From positions 1 through 64,000 of the forward strand of contig NZ_AP021889.1 of assembly GCF_011398355.1 (NCBI RefSeq): DNA of 64,000 nucleotides, written 5' to 3'. Within the stretch, counting starts at the first letter, position 1. Every line of letters begins with the position of its first letter. The DNA is from Thiosulfatimonas sediminis (GTDB lineage Bacteria; Pseudomonadota; Gammaproteobacteria; Thiomicrospirales; Thiomicrospiraceae). This document shows, piece after piece, positions 1 through 9,352 of this stretch. The notes beneath the pieces are model-generated. The model saw only the letters and a list, made by a program, of their open reading frames with translations, had not been told where the DNA came from and searched no databases. The position numbers were made by a program, and so were the translations under genes.

Positions 1-135
1 ATAGCGATTTCCGCTTGTTGATCCTTTCTGATCAACGCTTTAGGCTCTTTTTCTGTCACCAAAACACTTTTTTAACTTTGTCTGCCATTGCAGTGCGTTT
101 TGCTGCCTGGCCCACTATTCACTAAGGAAACTACA
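1..135. other. dnaA upstream region (partial)
   Basis: This is the non-coding stretch before dnaA, cut by the window edge. It holds one clear inverted repeat, GTTGATC (17-23) and GATCAAC (30-36), with a 6-nt loop; both arms contain a GATC site. It could be the end of an upstream terminator or a regulatory site. I see no consensus DnaA box TTATNCACA here, so this part gives no support for an origin directly upstream of dnaA. Confidence 0.4.
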
Positions 136-1503
136 TTGTCTTCACTTTGGGCACAGAGTCTTAAGATTCTAGAAGATGATCTCAACGATCAGCAGTTCCA
201 CACATGGATTTTGCCATTGCGCGCAATCGAAGATAAAGACACCATTCGTCTTATTGCCCCGTCCACTTTTATTCTTGACTGGGTCAACAAGCGTCTGATG
301 GATAATGTTCGTCAAGCCGTTGCACGCGTTGCACCGATAAATACTCCAGAAGTGATTATCGAAATGGGTGACTATGCCCTCAACGATTTTGAAGAAGATT
401 CTCAGCCAACCGTTCCGCAGCCCTTAAAAGAAAAGAACAAACCGGCGCCACGTAAAAATGAAGCGGGACAATCCGGTATTCAAAGTAACCTCAACACCAA
501 CTTTACGTTTGATACTTTCGTACAAGGTAAAGCCAACCAGCTTGCAGCGGCAGCAGCACGTCAAGTAGCAGAAAATCCTGGGGGCAGCTACAATCCGTTC
601 TTTATTTATGGTGGCGTTGGTCTAGGTAAAACGCATTTAATGCACGCCATCGGCAATCAGCTACTGGCGGATAATCCTAAAGCACGGGTGGTCTATTTGC
701 ATTCCGAAAGGTTTGTGCAAGATATGGTTAACGCCTTACGCCATAACAAAATTGATGAATTTAAACGCTTTTATCGCTCTTTAGATGCGCTGTTAATCGA
801 TGATATTCAGTTCTTTGCCAACAAAGAACAGTCGCAAGAGGAATTCTTCCACACCTTTAACACACTGCTGGAGGGCAATAAACAAGTTATCTTAACTTCT
901 GACCGTTTCCCGAAAGAAGTCGATGGCTTAGAAGATCGCCTAAAATCCCGTTTTGGCTGGGGACTAACCATTGCGGTTGAACCGCCTGAATTTGAAATGC
1001 GCGTTGCCATTTTGTTGAAGAAAGCCTCGGAATACAACATCAGTTTAAGCGAAGAAGTCGCCTTCTTTATCGCCAAACGATTACGCGGCAATGTTCGTGA
1101 TTTAGAAGGCGCACTAAAACGCGTAGACGCCTTCGCACAATTTAGTAATCGTCGTCCGATTACCGTTGAGACGGTTAAAGAAGCGCTAAAAGATTTATTA
1201 GCTCTACAACAGAAAATGGTCACTTTAGATAATATTCAGAAGACCGTTGCCGACTATTACAAAATCCGTGTGGCCGATTTACACTCCAAACGCCGCTCAC
1301 GCAATGTCGCCCGACCCCGTCAAATTGCAATGGCGATTGCAAAAGAGTTGACCAACCATAGCTTACCGGAAATCGGCGATGCATTTGGCGGCCGAGATCA
1401 CACCACGGTGTTACACGCTGTCCGTAAAATCAAAGAATTGCGTGAAACTGAGCATCAGTTGGATGACGACTACAACAGCTTGATTCGAATTATTACCAAT
1501 TAA
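136..1503 (+). CDS. dnaA: Chromosomal replication initiator DnaA
   Basis: DnaA is the AAA+ ATPase that binds DnaA boxes and opens the origin. The sequence shows an N-terminal domain I, a proline- and charge-rich linker (about residues 85-120), an ATPase core with Walker [10 protein letters not shown] and a downstream LIDDIQF Walker B, and the C-terminal DNA-binding signature [11 protein letters not shown]. The open frame reaches back to an ATG at 88, but I prefer the TTG at 136: it has an AAGGAA ribosome site 6-7 nt upstream (124-129), and the protein then begins SSLWAQSL, as family members do. The 16 residues added by the ATG at 88 look unrelated. The product is 455 aa, close to the usual 450-470. 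dnaN follows after 29 nt, so the two are probably co-transcribed. Confidence 0.97.
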   Translation: MSSLWAQSLKILEDDLNDQQFHTWILPLRAIEDKDTIRLIAPSTFILDWVNKRLMDNVRQAVARVAPINTPEVIIEMGDYALNDFEEDSQPTVPQPLKEKNKPAPRKNEAGQSGIQSNLNTNFTFDTFVQGKANQLAAAAARQVAENPGGSYNPFFIYGGVGLGKTHLMHAIGNQLLADNPKARVVYLHSERFVQDMVNALRHNKIDEFKRFYRSLDALLIDDIQFFANKEQSQEEFFHTFNTLLEGNKQVILTSDRFPKEVDGLEDRLKSRFGWGLTIAVEPPEFEMRVAILLKKASEYNISLSEEVAFFIAKRLRGNVRDLEGALKRVDAFAQFSNRRPITVETVKEALKDLLALQQKMVTLDNIQKTVADYYKIRVADLHSKRRSRNVARPRQIAMAIAKELTNHSLPEIGDAFGGRDHTTVLHAVRKIKELRETEHQLDDDYNSLIRIITN

Positions 1504-1532
1504 CTCTGCAAAAGCATGACAAAGGCATTGGC

Positions 1533-2642
1533 ATGAAAATCACCATTACCCGTGAAAATCTTTTAAAAGTTCTCCAGACGGTTGGTAGCGTTGTTGAAAA
1601 ACGCCACACCATGCCGATTTTGAGCAATCTCCTGTTTGTCGTTAATAATAATGTGCTGACGGTGACCGCTTCCGATTCGGAAATCGAAACCCGTGCGCAA
1701 ACCGAACTGGAATCCTGTGATTTGGAACATTTCAGCACCACATTACCAGCGCTGAAACTCATTAACATCGTACGTTCACTGCCAGACGGTTTGACCGTGG
1801 TATTGGATTTTGACGAAACCCGTTGTGCGCTTTCTGCTGGTCGTTCGCGTTTTAAATTATCCACGCTACCAGCAGAAAACTTTCCGATTATCGACCTTAC
1901 ACAAAGTGAACTCACTCTGTCTTTATCGCAAAAGCAGTTAAAACAGTTAATCAGCCATTCCAGTTTTGCCATGGCCAGTCAAGATGTGCGTTTTTACCTG
2001 AACGGTATGCTGTTTGACATCAGCAACCAAACCCTGCGCGTGGTTGCCACCGATGGACACCGTTTATCAACCTGCTCAACCGAACTGGCGATTCAAGGTT
2101 TACCGGCAACACAAGCCATTCTGCCACGTAAAGGCGTTTTGGAGCTTTCAAAACTGATTACCGATGAAGACACCCTAGTACAAGTGTCTTTGGCGAAAAA
2201 CTATCTCACTGTTGAGCTGGATTCAACCGTATTTACCTGTAAATTGGTGGATGGACGCTTCCCAGATTACCGTCGGGTTATCCCGCAAAATAACGACCAA
2301 GTCGTACAAACCGACCGTGAAATGTTACGCAGCTTACTGCAACGTGCTTCGATTCTGTCGAATGATAAATTCAAAGGTATCCGCTTGAACTTAAGCCACA
2401 ATTTACTGGCGGTCAGTGCGTCGAACAGCGAACAAGATGAGTCGCACGAAGATATGGCGATTGATTACGCTGGCGCGGACATCGAAATCGGTTTCAATGT
2501 AAGTTACATTTTGGATGTCTTGAACTCGATTCAAGATGACTGCGTCACGCTTTTGTTCAAAGACGCCAGCAGCAGTTGTTTGCTATCCGCCAGTAACAAC
2601 AACTGCGCTTGTCAGCACGTCATTATGCCAATGCGTCTTTAG
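1533..2642 (+). CDS. dnaN: DNA polymerase III sliding clamp (beta subunit)
   Basis: The beta clamp encircles DNA and tethers polymerase III. The 369-residue product has the family's normal length. It starts MKITITRENLLKVLQTV, and the PILSNLL and ATDGHRLS segments are typical of the first and second clamp domains. It ends in a CQHVIMPMRL tail like other clamps, which end in MPMRL. An AAAGG ribosome site sits about 10 nt before the ATG. It follows dnaA at 29 nt and is closed by a hairpin terminator at 2673-2702, so dnaA-dnaN is probably one transcript separate from the metal transporter and recF. Confidence 0.97.
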   Translation: MKITITRENLLKVLQTVGSVVEKRHTMPILSNLLFVVNNNVLTVTASDSEIETRAQTELESCDLEHFSTTLPALKLINIVRSLPDGLTVVLDFDETRCALSAGRSRFKLSTLPAENFPIIDLTQSELTLSLSQKQLKQLISHSSFAMASQDVRFYLNGMLFDISNQTLRVVATDGHRLSTCSTELAIQGLPATQAILPRKGVLELSKLITDEDTLVQVSLAKNYLTVELDSTVFTCKLVDGRFPDYRRVIPQNNDQVVQTDREMLRSLLQRASILSNDKFKGIRLNLSHNLLAVSASNSEQDESHEDMAIDYAGADIEIGFNVSYILDVLNSIQDDCVTLLFKDASSSCLLSASNNNCACQHVIMPMRL

Positions 2643-2672
2643 TCAAAACGTGGCACTGCCAACTCAACCATT

Positions 2673-2702
2673 AAGAGTCGATGCACTGCACCGGCTCTTT
2701 TT
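2673..2702 (+). terminator. Terminator after dnaN
   Basis: AAGAGTCG (2673-2680) pairs with CGGCTCTT (2692-2699), with one G.T pair and an 11-nt loop, and runs straight into TTTTT. It lies 30 bp after the dnaN stop and separates dnaA-dnaN from the next gene. Confidence 0.7.
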
Positions 2703-2798
2703 GCATTTTAACGCCATCAAATTCCCACTATTTGCGTGAAATGCTTTTTTCTATAGAATAACGCCTGTCGATTTGCGACGGTTTTAGGTGTCTCGATT

Positions 2799-3701
2799 AT
2801 GACCAACGCACAACTTGTTCGCATTGCAACCTTAGCGTCAGTCAGTGTTGCGGTGACGATGTTGATGATTAAATTCTACGCCTGGCTGCAAACCGATTCG
2901 GTGAGTATCCTTGCTTCTTTGCTTGATTCCGGTTTTGACATCATCGCCAGTCTCATGATTATGCTGGCGGTATACATCGCACAAATCCCCGCTGACAAAG
3001 AACACCGTTTCGGCCACGGCAAAGCTGAGCCACTGGCGGCTTTGGCGCAAAGTGTATTTATTGCTGGCTCTGCCCTTTATCTGATGATTTATTCTGTGGA
3101 GCGTATCTGGGTGGATACGCCGGTAGAAAATGTCAATATCGGCCTGAGCGTCATGGTGTTATCTCTCGTTTTAACCACCAGCCTGGTCATTTTTCAAAAA
3201 TATGTGGTGCACAAAACCCGGTCTACCGCAATTGCGGCTGATGCGCTTCATTATGTGTCTGATGTATTCGCAACGATATTAATTATCGTCAGCCTATTTT
3301 TTGTGCACCTAAATTGGATAGACCCGATTTTAGCAATGCTCATCGCCTTATGGATTTTACACAGCGCCTACCAAATTGCCCAAGAGGCATTAAATCAATT
3401 GCTCGACCGTGAATTAAGCGAATCAATGCGCAGTGAAATCAGCGAAATTATTCTTTCAACTCCCCAAGTACGCGGGTTTAACGACTTACGCAGTTACCAA
3501 TCTGGGCCAAATTGCTTTGTGCAACTCGACTTGGAACTGGACGATCACTTAACGTTACTGCAAGCCCACGATATCACCGAACAAGTGACTGAACGCTTAA
3601 AAAACCGCTTTGACAATTTGGATGTGCTAATACATCAAGAACCGGTCAGTTTAAGGCACGATCGTCATCATCACACTTGGGGCAAAGAATACAACGAATG
3701 A
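2799..3701 (+). CDS. Cation diffusion facilitator metal exporter, FieF/YiiP type
   Basis: This is an inner-membrane metal/proton antiporter expected to expel Zn2+, Fe2+ or Cd2+. The 300-residue protein aligns well with FieF (YiiP): six hydrophobic segments, the HRFGHGKAEPLAAL loop, and a soluble C-terminal domain. The four transport-site ligands are present: D43 and D47 in the second helix (LLDSGFD) and H151 and D155 in the fifth (HYVSD). It sits between dnaN and recF, an unusual place for a transporter. Its TGA overlaps the recF ATG (ATGA, 3698-3701), suggesting translational coupling. The metal preference cannot be read from sequence. Confidence 0.9.
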   Translation: MTNAQLVRIATLASVSVAVTMLMIKFYAWLQTDSVSILASLLDSGFDIIASLMIMLAVYIAQIPADKEHRFGHGKAEPLAALAQSVFIAGSALYLMIYSVERIWVDTPVENVNIGLSVMVLSLVLTTSLVIFQKYVVHKTRSTAIAADALHYVSDVFATILIIVSLFFVHLNWIDPILAMLIALWILHSAYQIAQEALNQLLDRELSESMRSEISEIILSTPQVRGFNDLRSYQSGPNCFVQLDLELDDHLTLLQAHDITEQVTERLKNRFDNLDVLIHQEPVSLRHDRHHHTWGKEYNE

Positions 3702-4792
3702 CTCAACTTACCCGACTGCAGTTACAAGCATTTCGCAATGCCGAGCAGATTAACTGTCAGCTTTGCTCCGGATTAAATCTGTTTATTGGCGATAATGCCG
3801 CCGGAAAAACCTCGCTGATTGAAGCCATTTGGCTTCTGGCCACCGGACGCTCATTTCGCAGTCGTTTGATACATCAACTGATTCAACATGACAAAACGGA
3901 AACCGTGATTTTTGCCGAACTGCAAAGTCACATTAAACCTTACTCCAACCATCGAATAGGGATGCAGCGTAGCGCGCAAAATATGACCTTGCGTTTGGAC
4001 GGTGAAACCATTCGCGCACAAAGTGAAATTGCCCAAAAGCTACCAGTACAATTACTAACGCCCGAGAGCCATCGTTTACTTGAAGAAGGACCAAAAGCCC
4101 GCCGCCAATTTGTCGACTGGGGCTGTTTTTACCAGTTTCCGGAATTTATCCAATGGTGGCGACAGCATAAGCGCCTACTCAAACAACGCAACCAAGCACT
4201 TAAACAACGCCTACCTGCCCTGCAGATTCAACTATGGGATACGCAACTGGTAGAGACCAGTTTACAGATTGACCAATTACGGCGCCGCTATGTAGAAACT
4301 CTGACGCCGCTGATTGAGACCTATTGCCAGGCGCTCATGCCGGAACTCGAGCAAACACTGGGCTGTCACTATCGTCCAGGTTGGCCAAAAAGCGCAGACA
4401 GTCTCGCGCAGTTAATGCAAGCCAATCTGAACAAAGACCTACAATTGGGACACACGCAATATGGCGCCCATCGTGCCGATATCCGTTTTCGTTTTGGCAA
4501 TTACGAAGCTCTACAAACCCTCTCACGTGGCCAGCAAAAATTATTTGTCTGCGCGCTCATGCTGGCGCAAGCACAACTACACCAACAGGTCACCCACGAG
4601 CCCGCAATTATGTTAATTGACGACCTACCCGCCGAACTGGATTTACTGCACCGCGAGAAATTGATGGAACTACTGGATAACTTACAAATCCAACATCTTG
4701 TCACCAGTACCGCGCAATCACTCATTCCGATTATCAATCCAGAAAATAGCCAAATTTGGCAGCTTAAAAAAGGCAAATTAAACGCCTTGTAA
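3698..4792 (+). CDS. recF: DNA replication and repair protein RecF
   Basis: RecF is an SMC-like ATPase that helps load RecA at single-strand gaps. Visible features are Walker A GDNAAGKT (residues 31-38), the ABC signature LSRGQQKLF and Walker B MLIDDLPAELD near the C-terminus. An in-frame ATG at 3677 exists, but the product then gains seven residues inside the transporter gene. The ATG at 3698 gives the expected start MTQLTRLQLQAFRN and a 4-nt ATGA overlap with the preceding stop. The 364 aa length fits the family. No clear terminator follows; instead a copy of the interspersed repeat begins about 70 bp downstream. Confidence 0.94.
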   Translation: MTQLTRLQLQAFRNAEQINCQLCSGLNLFIGDNAAGKTSLIEAIWLLATGRSFRSRLIHQLIQHDKTETVIFAELQSHIKPYSNHRIGMQRSAQNMTLRLDGETIRAQSEIAQKLPVQLLTPESHRLLEEGPKARRQFVDWGCFYQFPEFIQWWRQHKRLLKQRNQALKQRLPALQIQLWDTQLVETSLQIDQLRRRYVETLTPLIETYCQALMPELEQTLGCHYRPGWPKSADSLAQLMQANLNKDLQLGHTQYGAHRADIRFRFGNYEALQTLSRGQQKLFVCALMLAQAQLHQQVTHEPAIMLIDDLPAELDLLHREKLMELLDNLQIQHLVTSTAQSLIPIINPENSQIWQLKKGKLNAL

Positions 4793-4860
4793 AGCACTCA
4801 AAAAGGCACTGCAAAATAGCCCCCTTACCGCTATACTTAAGAACAATACGACTAAGACGT

Positions 4861-5030
4861 CACAGAATAAGCCCAGATGGCTTCAGGCACAGAACAATTT
4901 GGCCGGGCAAGGCGTTTGTTTGCAGTCATGTCTAAAGAGGACAAAAACAAGCAACACAGTGCAGTCGAATTGTTCAAAGCCTCCACAGGCGAGGCTTGCT
5001 GAAGTCAATTGGGACCAATCCAGTGTCTCT
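4861..5030 (+). repeat. Interspersed intergenic repeat, copy A
   Basis: Non-coding. This 170-bp stretch lies between recF and the DUF4870 gene. It starts CACAGAATAAG and ends CAGTGTCTCT. It contains a perfect 7-bp hairpin, AAGCCTC (4978-4984) with GAGGCTT (4990 onward), then GCTGAAGTCAATTGGGAC. By eye it is homologous to copies at 21830-22083, 50556-50657 and 53366-53498. Copy B matches its first about 70 columns nearly without gaps (roughly 65-70% identical), and 27 of its last 33 bases. An open frame at 4899-5207 crosses it but looks spurious. Confidence 0.65.
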
Positions 5031-5061
5031 AACCAATCGTTTTTATCTTTGAGGATTCAAT

Positions 5062-5436
5062 ATGCACCCAGTCAGCCCTGTAACGCCACCGCCAGTCGAA
5101 ACGCCACCGGCTTCAAACACCCTGCCAACCATTATTTATGTCCTATTTCTCGCGAATATTATGGTGCCGTTTACCGGCTTAATCGGTGTGATTATGGCGT
5201 ACATTAACAGAGGCGATAATATCTACCTTGATAGCCATTACCAGTTCCAAATCCGCACCTTTTGGATTGGGCTTTTATTTGGCTTTATCGGCTTTTTATT
5301 GCTGGCGCTGGTTATCGGATGGTTGGTTCTATTTTTAGTGGTTGTTTGGTTAATTGTTCGCTGCGCCATCGGCTTAAAATATCTTAATAAACAACAAGCA
5401 ATCCCGAATCCAACCAGCTGGGGAACGGGGCGTTAA
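5062..5436 (+). CDS. DUF4870-family small membrane protein
   Basis: The 124-residue protein has a proline-rich N-terminus (about residues 1-20) followed by three hydrophobic segments (about 22-48, 67-85 and 86-107). The pattern IYLDSHYQFQIRTFWIGLL is typical of DUF4870/Tic20-like small membrane proteins, whose function is unknown. A TTGAGGA ribosome site precedes the ATG. It lies between recF and gyrB, with an interspersed repeat upstream and a terminator downstream, so it is probably its own transcription unit. Confidence 0.75.
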   Translation: MHPVSPVTPPPVETPPASNTLPTIIYVLFLANIMVPFTGLIGVIMAYINRGDNIYLDSHYQFQIRTFWIGLLFGFIGFLLLALVIGWLVLFLVVVWLIVRCAIGLKYLNKQQAIPNPTSWGTGR

Positions 5437-5446
5437 AGCCATTCAG

Positions 5447-5482
5447 ACGCGCCATCAAACCCGTATTTTGGCGGCGCGTTTT
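5447..5482 (+). terminator. Terminator after DUF4870 gene
   Basis: ACGCGCC (5447-5453) pairs with GGCGCGT (5473-5479), followed by TTTT. The 19-nt loop is long and the T-run short, so this is a moderate terminator. The rest of 5437-5736 is non-coding leader before gyrB; I see no other clear structure in it. Confidence 0.5.
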
Positions 5483-5730
5483 CGCCTGCAATCGAAACAT
5501 CAATTCTCCCTAATCGTCGCTCAAAATTCGGTATTGCCCAAAAGCCCCTCAACATAGACGACAAACAAAATACCAAAAACTCCCTTAACACCTTGAATTT
5601 ACTGCCTAAAACGCTGGTTTTTTCCGACTTTATCCCCCCTCTTAAGGCCGGATTTTATTCGTATCTGACTAAGGGAAATATGGTAAAATCGGCAAACATT
5701 TTTTGTTCGTTAATACCTAAAAGACGCTGA

Positions 5731-8169
<2,439 letters not shown>

Positions 8170-8281
8170 AGCGCGCCCGATGTCTAGCGTGTTGAATTAT
8201 TTTCTTTGAAAATAAGCCGCATTTGGTTTTTAATATCGGCCATTAGTCTAAAGCTGTAAAAATTTCATAAAATCAAAGCTG

Positions 8282-8314
8282 TCATTAACTATTTGAAATA
8301 GTTAATGATTTTTT
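8282..8314 (+). promoter_or_regulatory. 27-bp palindrome and T-run just before prk
   Basis: A near-ideal palindrome with 13-bp arms (8282-8294 and 8296-8308) centred on G8295 is followed at once by six T. The prk ribosome site AGGAG starts only 7 nt later (8321-8325), with the ATG at 8332. As RNA it would form an AT-rich hairpin plus U-run (a gyrB terminator or a prk attenuator). As DNA, its AT-rich dyad symmetry also fits an operator for a LysR-type regulator such as CbbR. The sequence alone does not decide. Confidence 0.6.
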
Positions 8315-8331
8315 AAATTTAGGAGACATTT

Positions 8332-9267
8332 ATGTCAGTAGAACATCCAATTGTTACGGTAACAGGATCATCTGGTGCCGGTACTTCTTTCGTAAAACGC
8401 GCTGTCGAAAAGATTTTTGACCGCGAAAATCTGAACGTTGCCATTGTTGAAGGCGATAGCTATCACAAATTTGGCCGTGCAGAAATGAAAGAAAAAGTTG
8501 CCGAGTCAAAAGCAAACGGTGGCCCAGTTCTTACTCACTTCTCTGAGCACGCCAACCTGTTCAACGAACTTGAAGCCCTTTTTAAAGAATACAAAGAGAG
8601 CGCAACAGGTAAACGTCGTTATTACATCCACTCTGACGAAGAAGCGGTTGAACACAACGCTCGTCTAGGTGGTACTAACTTCAAATCCGGTGAGTTCACG
8701 CCTTGGGAACCGATTCCAGAAGGCACTGATGTTCTATTCTACGAAGGTCTACACGGCATGGTTAAGCGTAAAGACCACGGCCCAGAAGAAGGGATGCACG
8801 ATGTTGCCCAGTACGTTGATCTAGGTATCGGTGTTGCACCGTCTATCAACATTGAGTGGATGCAAAAAATCTTCCGTGATACCGCTGAGCGTCCTTATTC
8901 AGTTCAACAAGTACGCGATGTTATCCTAGAGCGTATGCCGGACTACATTGAGACCATCGTGCCTCAGTTCCACCGTACACACATTAACTTCCACCGTGTA
9001 CCATTAATTGATACCTCTGATCCGTTCTCAACCATGTCGCCAGATGCACCTATGGGACCAGCGCCAGAAGATTCCTTGATCATCTGTCACGTACGTCACC
9101 AAGACATCGATCTTGAAGCCATTAAAGATCAAATTCCTGGGGCTTTCTTGCAGAACGACGAGACCCTGGTTTGTAACGGTAAGTACATGATTGACGCAAT
9201 GGACCTGATGATGACTCCAATCATCCAGAATCTAATCGCGAAAAAACGTGCCGCAATGGGTGCTTAA
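8332..9267 (+). CDS. prk: Phosphoribulokinase, class I
   Basis: This enzyme phosphorylates ribulose 5-phosphate with ATP to ribulose 1,5-bisphosphate, the CO2 acceptor of RuBisCO in the Calvin cycle. The 311-residue length and sequence match the proteobacterial (class I) type. Walker A is GSSGAGTS (residues 12-19), followed by VEGDSYHKFGR, YYIHSDEEA and FYEGLHGM, all typical of the family; the related uridine kinases are shorter and lack these. The ribosome site AGGAG is strong. The gene stands alone, with a palindrome upstream and a terminator downstream; no rubisco gene is in the window. Its presence marks the organism as an autotroph. Confidence 0.95.
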   Translation: MSVEHPIVTVTGSSGAGTSFVKRAVEKIFDRENLNVAIVEGDSYHKFGRAEMKEKVAESKANGGPVLTHFSEHANLFNELEALFKEYKESATGKRRYYIHSDEEAVEHNARLGGTNFKSGEFTPWEPIPEGTDVLFYEGLHGMVKRKDHGPEEGMHDVAQYVDLGIGVAPSINIEWMQKIFRDTAERPYSVQQVRDVILERMPDYIETIVPQFHRTHINFHRVPLIDTSDPFSTMSPDAPMGPAPEDSLIICHVRHQDIDLEAIKDQIPGAFLQNDETLVCNGKYMIDAMDLMMTPIIQNLIAKKRAAMGA

Positions 9268-9300
9268 GACTTTAACCCTGTGTTAATTTCTTAAAGCGAT

Positions 9301-9336
9301 AAAAAGCCCGAGTTGAACCTTCAGCTCGGGCTTTTT
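9301..9336. terminator. Bidirectional terminator between prk and DUF389 gene
   Basis: AAAAAGCCCGAG (9301-9312) pairs perfectly with CTCGGGCTTTTT (9325-9336) over a 12-nt loop, with A and T runs on both sides. It serves the convergent prk (+) and DUF389 (-) genes. Confidence 0.9.
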
Positions 9337-9352
9337 GCTTTCTAGCAAACCG

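Noticed and set aside
4899-5207. 102-residue open frame between recF and the DUF4870 gene
   Set aside because: It overlaps both the non-coding repeat (copy A) and the DUF4870 gene in another frame, has no ribosome site and has no protein-like composition.
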